In this document: one piece after another, positions 1 to 8,078 of the stretch
Layout of the letters: the number at the start of each line of letters is the position of its first letter
Position numbering within the stretch: position 1 is the stretch's first letter
DNA from: JAAAPF01 sp964481035
Lineage (GTDB): Bacteria > Pseudomonadota > Alphaproteobacteria > Geminicoccales > Geminicoccaceae
Length of the DNA stretch: 24,891 nucleotides
Reading direction: 5' to 3'
Assembly (NCBI GenBank): GCA_964481035.1
Contig: CAYZSE010000037.1
Location: 1 to 24,891, forward strand
The notes under the pieces: generated by a model
Told to the model about the DNA's origin: nothing
The model's input: the letters and a program-made list of their open reading frames with translations, nothing else
Databases searched by the model: none
Program-made: the position numbers and the translations under genes

Positions 1-540
1 CGCTACAGCCTCAATCCCGTGATGAGCGTCGGCCGGCAGATCGCCGAGGCCTTCCTCGTCCACCGCCGCGCCGGCAAGCGCGAGGCCAAGGCGCGGGCAC
101 TCGAGATGCTCGAGGCGGTGCGCATCCGCGATCCCGAGCGGGTCTACCGCGCCTATCCGCACGAGCTGTCGGGCGGCATGGGCCAACGGGTGATGATCGC
201 CATGATGATGATTCCCGAGCCCGACATCATCATCGCCGACGAGCCGACCTCGGCGCTCGACGTGACCGTCTCCCTGCAGGTGCTGGCCATCCTCGACGAG
301 ATCGTCAGCCGGCGGGGCACCGGCCTCGTCTTCATCAGCCACGACCTCGAGCTGGTGGCGTCGTTCTGCGACCGCATCCTGATCATGTACGCCGGGCGGA
401 TCGTCGAGAGTTGCGCCGCGAACGAGCTCGAGAACGCGCGCCATCCCTACACCCAGGGCCTCCTGCGCTCGCTGCCGAAGATCGACGCCCCGGTCGGCGA
501 GCTTTCGACGCTGGTGCGCGATCCGCGCTGGGCGACGTGA
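1..540 (+). CDS. Peptide-type ABC importer ATPase, DppD/OppD-like (5' partial)
   Basis: This is the C-terminal part of a cytoplasmic ATPase that drives a dipeptide/oligopeptide/nickel-type ABC importer. The frame is open from base 1, and the first residues (RYSLNPVMSVGRQIAE) match the segment just after the Q-loop in OppD/DppD proteins, so Walker A and the true start lie upstream of the window. Visible motifs are the signature LSGGMGQRV, Walker B IIIADEP with the D-loop SALD, and the H-loop ISHDL. The end (HPYTQGLLRSLP) is the family's usual C-terminal element, but the Cys-containing tail of long OppD proteins is absent. The stop overlaps a GTG of the next ATPase gene, so the two are probably translated as a pair. 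The substrate cannot be told, because the permeases and binding protein are outside the window. Confidence 0.93.
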   Translation, partial: RYSLNPVMSVGRQIAEAFLVHRRAGKREAKARALEMLEAVRIRDPERVYRAYPHELSGGMGQRVMIAMMMIPEPDIIIADEPTSALDVTVSLQVLAILDEIVSRRGTGLVFISHDLELVASFCDRILIMYAGRIVESCAANELENARHPYTQGLLRSLPKIDAPVGELSTLVRDPRWAT

Positions 541-545
541 CGGCG

Positions 546-1322
<777 letters not shown>

Positions 1323-1333
1323 TCGCGAGAGCA

Positions 1334-1357
1334 CGTCGCCGGCGCGCGACGGCGACG
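1334..1357 (+). terminator. GC-rich hairpin just after the ABC ATPase gene
   Basis: An 8-bp perfect stem, CGTCGCCG at 1334-1341 with CGGCGACG at 1350-1357, encloses an 8-nt loop and begins 12 bases after the stop codon. No T-run follows, so it could be a Rho-dependent end, a 3' stabilising stem, or chance in GC-rich DNA. Confidence 0.35.
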
Positions 1358-1414
1358 CAACCGAGACGCGCAGAAATCCTGCGACATTCCCACAACTTCG
1401 CGCTCGCGCCACCG

Positions 1415-1434
1415 CGGGCGGGCGATCCCGCCCG
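1415..1434. terminator. Hairpin between convergent genes
   Basis: The arms CGGGCGGG (1415-1422) and CCCGCCCG (1427-1434) pair perfectly around a CGAT tetraloop. It lies midway between the convergent ABC ATPase gene and ilvC, where a two-way terminator would be expected. There is no clear T-tract on either side. The rest of 1323-1522 shows no gene. Confidence 0.4.
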
Positions 1435-1522
1435 GGCGTTCGACCTGTCCTGACCCCGCACTTCGGCGACCGTGCTTCCGTGCATCCGCTGGCAACGAAC
1501 GTGATCTCGGACCTGCGCAGGG

Positions 1523-2542
1523 TCAGTCCTTCGTGCCCGCCACGAGCTTGTTGGCGCCGATCCAGGGCATCATGGCGCGCAGCTTGCCGCCGACGGCCTC
1601 GAGCTGGTGCGCCGCGTGCTTGGCGCGGGTCGCCTTGAACTCGGCCTGGGACGCCTTGTTCTCGAGCACCCAGTCGCGCGCGAAGCGGCCCTCCTGGATG
1701 TCGGCGAGGACCTTCTTCATCTCGGCCTTGGTCTCGGGCGTGATGATCCTGGGGCCGGTCTTGTAGTCGCCGTACTCGGCGGTGTTCGAGATCGAGTAGC
1801 GCATGTTGGCGAGGCCGCCCTCGTAGATCAGGTCGACGATCAGCTTGACCTCGTGGACCGTCTCGAAATAGGCCATTTCGGGCGCGTAGCCGGCCTCGAC
1901 CAGGGTCTCGAAGGCGGCCTCGATCAGCGCGCAGAGGCCGCCGCAGAGGACGACCTGCTCGCCGAACAGGTCGGTCTCGGTCTCCTCCTTGAAGGTCGTC
2001 TCGATGATCCCGGCCCGGGCGCCGCCGATGGCAGCACCGTAGGAAAGGCCGATGTCGTGGGCGTTGCCCGAGGCGTCCTGGTGGATCGCCAGAAGCGTCG
2101 GCACGCCCGCGCCCTTGACGAACTCGGCGCGGACGAGGTGGCCCGGCCCCTTCGGCGCGATCATCAAGACGTCGATGTCCGGGCGCGGCTCGATCAGGCG
2201 GAAGTGGATGTTGAAGCCGTGCGCGAACATCAAGGCCGCGCCCTCGCGCATGTTCGGCGCGAGGTCCGTCGCATAGATGTCGGCCTGAAGCTCGTCGGGG
2301 GTCAGCACCATGACGACGTCGGCCCAGGCGGCGGCCTCGGCGGCGGTCATCACCTTCAGGCCGGCCCGCTCGGCCTTGGCCCTGGACGGCGAGCCCGCCT
2401 TGAGGCCGACGACGACCTCGGCGACGCCCGCGTCCTTGAGGTTGTTGGAATGCCCGAAGCCCTGGGAGCCGTAGCCGATGACCGCGACCTTCTTGGCCTT
2501 GATGAGGTTCAGGTCGGCATCGGTCTCATAGTAGACGCGCAT
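1523..2542 (-). CDS. ilvC: Ketol-acid reductoisomerase (NADP+)
   Basis: IlvC converts 2-acetolactate (or 2-aceto-2-hydroxybutyrate) to the dihydroxy acid in valine, leucine and isoleucine synthesis, using NADPH and Mg2+. At 339 residues it is a typical short class I enzyme. The Rossmann motif GYGSQG is at 23-28. The phosphate-binding loop region reads GSPSRAK. The catalytic and metal residues expected for the class are in place: H108, D191, E195, E227, E231 and S252. The segment after GYGSQG reads FGHSNN where most relatives have HAHALN or a close variant, which is a small family deviation. It is the last gene of ilvB-ilvN-ilvC, 63 bases after ilvN, and ends facing the ABC ATPase gene. Confidence 0.98.
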   Translation of the reverse strand: MRVYYETDADLNLIKAKKVAVIGYGSQGFGHSNNLKDAGVAEVVVGLKAGSPSRAKAERAGLKVMTAAEAAAWADVVMVLTPDELQADIYATDLAPNMREGAALMFAHGFNIHFRLIEPRPDIDVLMIAPKGPGHLVRAEFVKGAGVPTLLAIHQDASGNAHDIGLSYGAAIGGARAGIIETTFKEETETDLFGEQVVLCGGLCALIEAAFETLVEAGYAPEMAYFETVHEVKLIVDLIYEGGLANMRYSISNTAEYGDYKTGPRIITPETKAEMKKVLADIQEGRFARDWVLENKASQAEFKATRAKHAAHQLEAVGGKLRAMMPWIGANKLVAGTKD

Positions 2543-2605
2543 CGGTTCGTGTCCTTGTCCGTGTTCTGGTGGCGCAGAGCGCGCGAGCGGGGCGATCCGG
2601 CCGTC

Positions 2606-3139
2606 TCAGGCGCGCCCGGGGCCGAGGGTGCGCAGGCCGCGCGCCATGGCGACGACGCCGGCGCGGCTGACCTCGATCGGCTCGAGGAGCCGCAGGAAGC
2701 TGTCGATGTCCTCGCTGGAGCCGGTCACCTCGAAGGTCAGGCTCTCCAGGGTGCGGTCGATGAGCCGCGCCCCCATGAAGTCGGCGACGCGCAGCGCGTC
2801 GATGAGGCGGGTCCGGTCGCCCGTCACCTTGGCGAGCGCCAGCTCCCGCTCGACCACCTCGCCCTCGACGGTCAGGTCGGCGAGCCGGCGGACCGGCACC
2901 TGCTTGGCGAGCAGCGCCTTGATCTGCTCGATGATCTGCTCGGTGCCGGTGGTGACGATGGTGATCCGCGACAGGTGCTCGGCGCGGTCGACCTCGGCCA
3001 CCGTCAGGCTGTCGATGTTGTAGCCGCGGCCCGAGAAGAGGCCGATGACCCGCGCCAGCACGCCCGGCTCGTTGTCGACCAGCACGGCGATGGTGTGACG
3101 GCGGATCGCGTCGGCGCGGGTGTTCTGTTCGTAGAGCAT
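2606..3139 (-). CDS. ilvN: Acetolactate synthase small (regulatory) subunit
   Basis: This is the regulatory subunit that activates the IlvB catalytic subunit and confers valine feedback inhibition. It has 177 residues. An N-terminal ACT domain (about 14-90) begins HTIAVLVDNEPGVLARV and contains the glycine-rich GLFSGRGYNIDSL turn where valine binds in this family. A second ACT-like domain follows (about 95-170), as in standard bacterial IlvN/IlvH of this length. The gene starts 13 bases after the ilvB stop and precedes ilvC, so the three form an operon. Confidence 0.97.
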   Translation of the reverse strand: MLYEQNTRADAIRRHTIAVLVDNEPGVLARVIGLFSGRGYNIDSLTVAEVDRAEHLSRITIVTTGTEQIIEQIKALLAKQVPVRRLADLTVEGEVVERELALAKVTGDRTRLIDALRVADFMGARLIDRTLESLTFEVTGSSEDIDSFLRLLEPIEVSRAGVVAMARGLRTLGPGRA

Positions 3140-3152
3140 CGGAGGTTCCGGA

Positions 3153-4943
3153 TCAGACGAGCGGCATCCCGTGCTCGGAGCCCTGGACGGGCGCGTCGGC
3201 TTCCTCGGGTGCCAGCATGATCTCGTTGTGGGCGGCGCCGCCAGGGATCATCGGGTAGACGTTCTCGGCCCGGTCGACGACGATGTCGGCGATGACCGGC
3301 TTGTCGACGGCGATCATCTCGCGGATGACGTCGTCGAGCTCGTCGGGGCTGGTCGCCCTGAGGCCGATGGCGCCGAACGCCTCCGCCAGCCGCACGAAGT
3401 CCGGCAGGCTGTCCATGTAGCTCTCGGCGTGGCGGTTGCCGTGGAAGAAGTCCTGCCACTGCCGGACCATGCCCATGTAGCTGTTGTTCAAGATGAACGA
3501 CTTCACCGGTAGGCGGTACTGCACCAGCGTCGACATCTCCTGCATGTTCATGACCCACGACGCCTCGCCGGCGATGTCGACGACGAGCGCTTCGGGACGG
3601 GCGACCTGTACGCCCATCGCCGCCGGCAGGCCGTACCCCATGGTGCCGAGCCCGCCCGAGGTCATCCAGCGAAACGGCTCCTCGAACTTGAAGTGCTGGG
3701 CGGCCCACATCTGGTGCTGGCCGACCTCGGTGGTGATGAAGACGTCCTTGTCCTTGGTCAGCTCGTGAAGCCGCTCGATGGCGTATTGCGGCTTGATCGA
3801 GGTCGCAGACTTGCGATAGCCGAGCGAGTTCTTGGTCTGCCAGGCCTTGATGGTCTCCCACCAGGGCGCGAGGCGGATCGGGTCGGCTTGATGGCCCTTC
3901 TGCCGCCAGCAGGCGAGCATCGCCTGCAGCGCCTCGCCGCAGTCGGCGACGATCGGCAGGTCGACCTGGATGTTCTTGTTGATCGACGACGGGTCGATGT
4001 CGACGTGGATCTTGATCGAGCCCGGCGAGAAGCCGTCGAGGCGGCCGGTCACCCGGTCGTCGAAGCGGGCGCCGATGCAGATCATCAGATCGCACCCGTG
4101 CATCGCCATGTTGGCCTCGTAGGTGCCGTGCATGCCGAGCATGCCGATGAACTGCGGATCGCTCGCCGGGAAGGCGCCGAGGCCCATGAGCGTGTGGGTA
4201 ATCGGATAGCCGGTCGCGCGGACGAGCTCGCGCAGGGCCGCGCACGCCTCCCGGCCGGCGTTGATGACGCCGCCGCCGACGTAGAAGATCGGCCGCTTCG
4301 CCCGGGCGATGAGGTCGACCGCCTGCTCGATGCGGTCCGGCTGCGGCACGCGCTTGGGCTGGTAGTGCCGGTGCGGAACGTCTTCAGGCGCCAGATAGGC
4401 GGCTTTGGCGAGGCAGACGTCCTTCGGCAGGTCGACGACGACCGGCCCCGGCCGCCCCGAGCGGGCGACATGAAACGCCTCGTGGATGGTCCGGGCGAGA
4501 TCGTCCGGGTCCTTGACCAGATAGTTGTGCTTGGTGCAGGGCCGCGTGATGCCGACCGTGTCCGCCTCCTGGAAGGCGTCGTTGCCGATCATGTGGGTGG
4601 GTACCTGGCCGGTCAGAACGACCAGGGGCACGCTGTCCATCAGCGCGTCGGTGAGCCCTGTCACGGTGTTCGTGGCACCGGGCCCGGAGGTGACGAGGAC
4701 GACGCCGACCTTGCCCGTGGTCCGCGCGTAGCCCTCGGCGGCGTGGACCGCGCCCTGCTCGTGGCGGACGAGTATGTGGCGCAGGCTGTTCTGCTTGAAG
4801 ATGGCGTCGTAGAGCGGCAGCACGGCCCCGCCGGGATAGCCGAAGATGTGCTCGACCCCCTGGTCGACCAGCGCCTTGAGTACGACCTCGGCACCGTTCA
4901 AGGTGGCGGTCGCGGTCGGAGCGAGTTGCGGCGCGTCGCTCAT
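3153..4943 (-). CDS. ilvB: Acetolactate synthase large (catalytic) subunit
   Basis: This thiamine-diphosphate and FAD enzyme condenses two pyruvates (or pyruvate and 2-oxobutyrate), the first common step of branched-chain amino acid synthesis. It has 596 residues. The N-terminal TPP domain carries the catalytic glutamate E62 in VRHEQGAVHAAEGYAR. A central FAD-binding domain follows, then the C-terminal TPP domain with YGLPAAMG and the metal-binding stretch near residue 460. That stretch reads GEAS rather than GDGS, which to my knowledge is the normal alphaproteobacterial variant. The motif SYMGMVRQWQ is intact. A GGAG Shine-Dalgarno sits 9 bases before the ATG. It heads ilvBNC, with a likely promoter at 5048-5077. 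Confidence 0.98.
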   Translation of the reverse strand: MSDAPQLAPTATATLNGAEVVLKALVDQGVEHIFGYPGGAVLPLYDAIFKQNSLRHILVRHEQGAVHAAEGYARTTGKVGVVLVTSGPGATNTVTGLTDALMDSVPLVVLTGQVPTHMIGNDAFQEADTVGITRPCTKHNYLVKDPDDLARTIHEAFHVARSGRPGPVVVDLPKDVCLAKAAYLAPEDVPHRHYQPKRVPQPDRIEQAVDLIARAKRPIFYVGGGVINAGREACAALRELVRATGYPITHTLMGLGAFPASDPQFIGMLGMHGTYEANMAMHGCDLMICIGARFDDRVTGRLDGFSPGSIKIHVDIDPSSINKNIQVDLPIVADCGEALQAMLACWRQKGHQADPIRLAPWWETIKAWQTKNSLGYRKSATSIKPQYAIERLHELTKDKDVFITTEVGQHQMWAAQHFKFEEPFRWMTSGGLGTMGYGLPAAMGVQVARPEALVVDIAGEASWVMNMQEMSTLVQYRLPVKSFILNNSYMGMVRQWQDFFHGNRHAESYMDSLPDFVRLAEAFGAIGLRATSPDELDDVIREMIAVDKPVIADIVVDRAENVYPMIPGGAAHNEIMLAPEEADAPVQGSEHGMPLV

Positions 4944-5012
4944 GGCGCTCTCCGTTGTCCGGCATGATCGGGCCGTGATGGTCTTGTGGCGGAAGCTTGT
5001 CCGACCCGCTCA

Positions 5013-5027
5013 CGCTGCGACGCAGCG
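5013..5027 (-). promoter_or_regulatory. 15-bp palindrome in the ilvB leader
   Basis: CGCTGCG-A-CGCAGCG is a perfect inverted repeat 70-84 bases upstream of the ilvB ATG. It falls inside the roughly 98-base leader predicted from the promoter at 5048-5077. It could be an operator half-site pair or a short RNA hairpin. I found no Leu/Val/Ile-rich leader peptide, so classical attenuation is not supported. Confidence 0.3.
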
Positions 5028-5047
5028 AAATCAGGCAGGGAGCCCGG

Positions 5048-5077
5048 AAACTAGGCGCGGCCGTCGCGTCCGGTCAA
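5048..5077 (-). promoter_or_regulatory. Likely sigma-70-type promoter of ilvBNC
   Basis: On the minus strand TTGACC (5077-5072) is followed after 18 bases by TAGTTT (5053-5048). Transcription would start near 5041, giving a leader of about 98 bases before ilvB. It sits directly downstream of the small secreted-protein gene, so ilvBNC can be expressed independently of the miaA group. Confidence 0.45.
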
Positions 5078-5126
5078 CCGCGGAGAACGGCCCGTGTGCC
5101 GCAGCCTACCCCGACCTTCAGGCGGG

Positions 5127-5285
5127 TCAGCGCTTCTGCCAGCTGCCCCCTCGGCACTCGTAGCCGCCGACGACGGCACCCTCCGGGTAGGTTCGCCCGT
5201 TGAGGGTACAATCGGCGCGCGCCGAATTGGCGACGAGGAGCAACGCGAAGGTGAGGGCAAGGCGAATGAGAATAGGCTTGTTCAT
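5127..5285 (-). CDS. Small secreted two-cysteine protein (52 residues), unknown function
   Basis: This open frame runs from ATG at 5285 to a TGA at 5127-5129. Residues 1-24 are a textbook Sec signal peptide: MNK, a hydrophobic core of Leu/Ala/Val, and an SARA cleavage site. The mature 28 residues begin DCTLNGRTYPEG and contain two cysteines (26 and 44), a YPEGAVVGGYEC turn and a final GGSWQKR. A Cys-NG-xYPxGxxxG-xxC-xxGxW pattern occurs in small exported proteins such as the DUF1496-like group, a resemblance from memory that I have not tested. A disulfide between the two cysteines is likely in the periplasm. The gene lies 36 bases downstream of the membrane-anchored unknown gene and is probably cotranscribed with it. 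A GAGAGA element precedes the ATG. Confidence 0.75.
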   Translation of the reverse strand: MNKPILIRLALTFALLLVANSARADCTLNGRTYPEGAVVGGYECRGGSWQKR

Positions 5286-5321
5286 GGCGGTGTCTCTCGC
5301 TGGGGCCGGATCGTGCGGTGT

Positions 5322-6140
5322 CTACCGAGCGTAGGCCAGCGCGAGCCCGAAGGTCCCGGCCCGTACCGGGCGAAGCTCGGCGCGCACGCTCGTGCCTTTC
5401 TTTGCGGCGACCAGCCGGCTCCAGTCTGTGGGGCTGAGGCCGATGCGGTCGCCCCGCTGGCAGCGGTCCATCATCACCAGGCCCACGACCGTGAAGGCCT
5501 GATCGCCGTCGAGGCGAAAGACCTGCGCCTCGCCGGTGCGCAAGGGGTTGTTCTCGCAAACCCGGATCGAGCCCGGGCTCAGCTCGGGGGCCGCGACGAC
5601 CTCGACCGAATAGGAGGGCATCGAGAAGAACTCGTGCGCCAGCAGGCTGTCGTTCAGCAGGCGCAGCCGCAGCGCGTGGTCGCGGTCGAGCGTGTAGATC
5701 GCATCCGCGAAGGTTTCGTTGGCCTCGGCGAGGGCCACCTCCTTCGCGAACGGCCCCTTGAGCTGGTAGAGCAGGCCGCGCAGCCGGACCGCGGCGGCGT
5801 GCTCGGTGCCGAGGTCGGCGAGGGCGTCGTCCAGCCGCTCGTCGCCTAGGTGCAGAAAGCCGTGCTCGCGCATCAGCTCGACCGCGTAGCGCCGCTTCGC
5901 CGCAGCCCGGGGATCGTCGCCGACATCGGTGGCGAGCAGGGTCTCCAGCACCTGCGCCGGGTCGTCGGCGCCCGAGAAGTCGAAGGCGAGGCTCACGCCC
6001 TCGTACTCCGCGTTGACCTTGAAGGGCGTCTCGCGGCTGGTCGCGAGCCATCCCACCAGCCCCAGGAGCGCGAGAACGACCGCCGTCACGCACAACCAGG
6101 GAACGGAATTCCGGGCGGCCGCCGGCGCGTGCTGGCCCAT
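5322..6140 (-). CDS. Membrane-anchored periplasmic protein of unknown function
   Basis: The 272-residue product has a short cytoplasmic N-terminus, one membrane helix (about 15-33, WLCVTAVVLALLGLVGWLA) and a periplasmic domain of about 235 residues. The first half of that domain is helical and charged. The second half looks beta-rich and holds two cysteines (C195 in RVCENNPLRTG and C227 in MMDRCQRGDRIGLS) that could form a disulfide. I do not recognise the family. A GGGAGAG ribosome-binding site lies 7-9 bases before the ATG. It sits between miaA (80 bases upstream) and the 52-residue secreted protein downstream, so the two exported proteins may work together. That is inference from position only. 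Confidence 0.8.
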   Translation of the reverse strand: MGQHAPAAARNSVPWLCVTAVVLALLGLVGWLATSRETPFKVNAEYEGVSLAFDFSGADDPAQVLETLLATDVGDDPRAAAKRRYAVELMREHGFLHLGDERLDDALADLGTEHAAAVRLRGLLYQLKGPFAKEVALAEANETFADAIYTLDRDHALRLRLLNDSLLAHEFFSMPSYSVEVVAAPELSPGSIRVCENNPLRTGEAQVFRLDGDQAFTVVGLVMMDRCQRGDRIGLSPTDWSRLVAAKKGTSVRAELRPVRAGTFGLALAYAR

Positions 6141-6220
6141 CGTGCGTCTCTCCCACCGTTTTTCGCGGTTTCATCGTGGCGTAGTCGACCACGCCCACCG
6201 CGCGTATTCTGTGCTCGTTC

Positions 6221-7171
6221 TCACAATTCGGCACACAGGGCGTCGCCCGTGCGTGCCAGCACCTCCACCTCGTTCAGCCGGTGCCGCAGCCAGGTGCGTT
6301 GGCGCTTGGCGTAGCGGCGCACCTTCACGATCGTCGCCGCTCGCGCCGCCGCCAGGCTCGTCGGCCCTTGGAGGTAGCCGGCGAACTCGCGCACGCCGTC
6401 GGCCTTGGCGAGCGGCGACAGACGCGCAGCGGGCCGCTCGAGGAAGGCGGCGAGCTCGGCGAGCAGGCCTGCGGCGAGCATCGCGTCGAGGCGGTTCTCG
6501 ATCCGTGTTGCGGTCTCCGCCGGCGGCGGAACGAGGGCCACGCCGCCGCGATAGGCCGGCAGCGGTGGCCGCTCGCGGGGGTGCTCCCAAAAGCTCGCGA
6601 TCGACCGGCCGGTGAGCTGCAGCACCTCCCAGGCGCGCAGGAGCCGCTGCGGGTCGTGCGGCAGCCCGCGAGCGGCGAGCCGCGGGTCGCTCGCCTCGAG
6701 CTCCCGGGCGAAGCCGCCGACGCCGAGCTCCCGCAGCCGCGCCGTCGATGCGGCGCGAAGATCGGCGGGGGTGGCCGGCGCGGTCGGCACGCCGTTCAGG
6801 AGCGCGTCCAGATAGAACCCGGTCCCGCCGGTAACGACGGCGAGGCGCGGCTGGATCTCCGCGATCGTCGCCGTCGCGAGCTCCAGCCAGCGGGCGACGG
6901 AGCTGTTGTCGTGGTCGTCGAGGATGCCGTAGAGGCGGTGCTCGGCACGGCTGCGGTCGGTGGCCGTGGGCTGGGCGGTCAGGATCGGCAGGCTTCGATG
7001 GAGTTGCACGCTGTCCGCATTGACGACCACGCCGCCCGTGCGCTCGGCCAGCGTGCAGGCCAAGGCCGACTTGCCACTCGCGGTCGTGCCCGCGATCAGG
7101 CAGAAGCCCCCATGCGTGCCCGCGTCGTCGATCCATCGGGAGAGCCGCATGTCCACGGTCGTCTGCCTCAT
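6221..7171 (-). CDS. miaA: tRNA dimethylallyltransferase
   Basis: MiaA transfers a dimethylallyl group to A37 of tRNAs that read codons starting with U. The protein has 316 residues from ATG 7171. The P-loop is GTTASGKS (28-35), with Thr where most relatives have Pro. The substrate-handling segments NADSVQLHRSLPILTAQP and GGTGFYL follow, and the C-terminal motif AKRQRTWLRHR is present. A second in-frame ATG at 7150 would remove seven residues. Both starts overlap the 5' end of the divergent serB gene. The order miaA next to serB, degP and ilvB is common in alphaproteobacteria. Confidence 0.96.
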   Translation of the reverse strand: MRQTTVDMRLSRWIDDAGTHGGFCLIAGTTASGKSALACTLAERTGGVVVNADSVQLHRSLPILTAQPTATDRSRAEHRLYGILDDHDNSSVARWLELATATIAEIQPRLAVVTGGTGFYLDALLNGVPTAPATPADLRAASTARLRELGVGGFARELEASDPRLAARGLPHDPQRLLRAWEVLQLTGRSIASFWEHPRERPPLPAYRGGVALVPPPAETATRIENRLDAMLAAGLLAELAAFLERPAARLSPLAKADGVREFAGYLQGPTSLAAARAATIVKVRRYAKRQRTWLRHRLNEVEVLARTGDALCAEL

Positions 7172-8036
7172 CGCTCAACCGGCGACCATGCCGCTGACGA
7201 ACGATCTGGTCGAGCGCGCGCGGCGGGCCCTGCCCGAGACCGAGGTCGAATGGCTCGCCGAGGGCGAGGCGCTCGAGCTCGGGCCCATCGAGGTCGAGCC
7301 GTCGCTGGCGCAGCGTCGGGTGCGGGACGCGCTCGACGCCGCGCCGATCGACGTTTGCGCGCTGCCGTTCGCTGGCCGGCGCAAGTCGCTGCTGCTCGCC
7401 GACATGGACAGTACGATCATCCAGGTCGAGTGCATCGACGAGCTCGCCCATGCCCTGGGATTGCGCGAACGGATCGCGGCGATCACGCGCCGAGCGATGA
7501 ACGGCGAGTTCGACTTTGCTGCGGCGCTGGAGGAGCGTGTCGCCCTGCTGGCCGGCCTGGAGGAGGCGACGTTGCAGCAGATCGCCGACACCCGGACGCC
7601 GCTCACGCCCGGCGCGCGCACCCTGGTGCAGACGATGCGCGCCCACGGCGCCACCACGGCGCTGGTCTCGGGCGGCTTCACCGTCTTCACGCGCCGCGTG
7701 CGTGCGCGCGCGGGCTTCGACTTCGACGATGCCAACACCCTGGAGATCGCGGACGGCCGGCTCACCGGTCGCGTCGTGCCGCCGATCCTCGACAAGGACG
7801 CCAAGCTCGCGACGCTCGATCGCCACGTCGTCACCTTTGACCTGGAGCGGGAGGACGTGATCGCTCTCGGCGATGGTGCCAACGACATCCCCATGTTGAG
7901 CCATGCCGGTATCGGCGTCGCCTTTCGCGCGCATCAGACGGTGCGGGCCGCCGTTCCGCTCCGCCTTGACGTTGCCGACTTGACGGGCGCCCTCTACCTC
8001 CAGGGCTACCGGCGCGAAGAGTTCGTCGCAGACTGA
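7149..8036 (+). CDS. serB: Phosphoserine phosphatase
   Basis: SerB hydrolyses O-phospho-L-serine to serine, the last step of serine synthesis. It is a HAD-family enzyme with 295 residues from ATG 7149. Motif I is DMDSTII, with nucleophile D85 and acid/base D87. Motif II is SGGF with S174. Motif III is GDGANDIPML with D242. The N-terminal 75 residues are the ACT-like region of long alphaproteobacterial SerB. I chose ATG 7149 because STVVCLIAQPA aligns with the family's first strand. The alternative ATG 7188 would delete that strand. The start lies within the miaA coding region on the other strand, and the gene ends facing degP. Confidence 0.96.
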   Translation: MSTVVCLIAQPATMPLTNDLVERARRALPETEVEWLAEGEALELGPIEVEPSLAQRRVRDALDAAPIDVCALPFAGRRKSLLLADMDSTIIQVECIDELAHALGLRERIAAITRRAMNGEFDFAAALEERVALLAGLEEATLQQIADTRTPLTPGARTLVQTMRAHGATTALVSGGFTVFTRRVRARAGFDFDDANTLEIADGRLTGRVVPPILDKDAKLATLDRHVVTFDLEREDVIALGDGANDIPMLSHAGIGVAFRAHQTVRAAVPLRLDVADLTGALYLQGYRREEFVAD

Positions 8037-8078
8037 CGGCGCAACCGGCGACGCGGCGCTCGCGGTGGCTTCACGGCT

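Noticed and set aside
1607..3220. Long plus-strand open frame opposite ilvC and ilvN
   Set aside because: It is an antisense shadow of well-supported genes in GC-rich DNA, with Leu/Val/Asp/Gly-rich low-complexity translation and no recognisable domain.
4944..5126. Attenuator leader peptide for ilvB
   Set aside because: The short frames before ilvB are not rich in Leu, Val or Ile and no terminator/antiterminator pair is visible.
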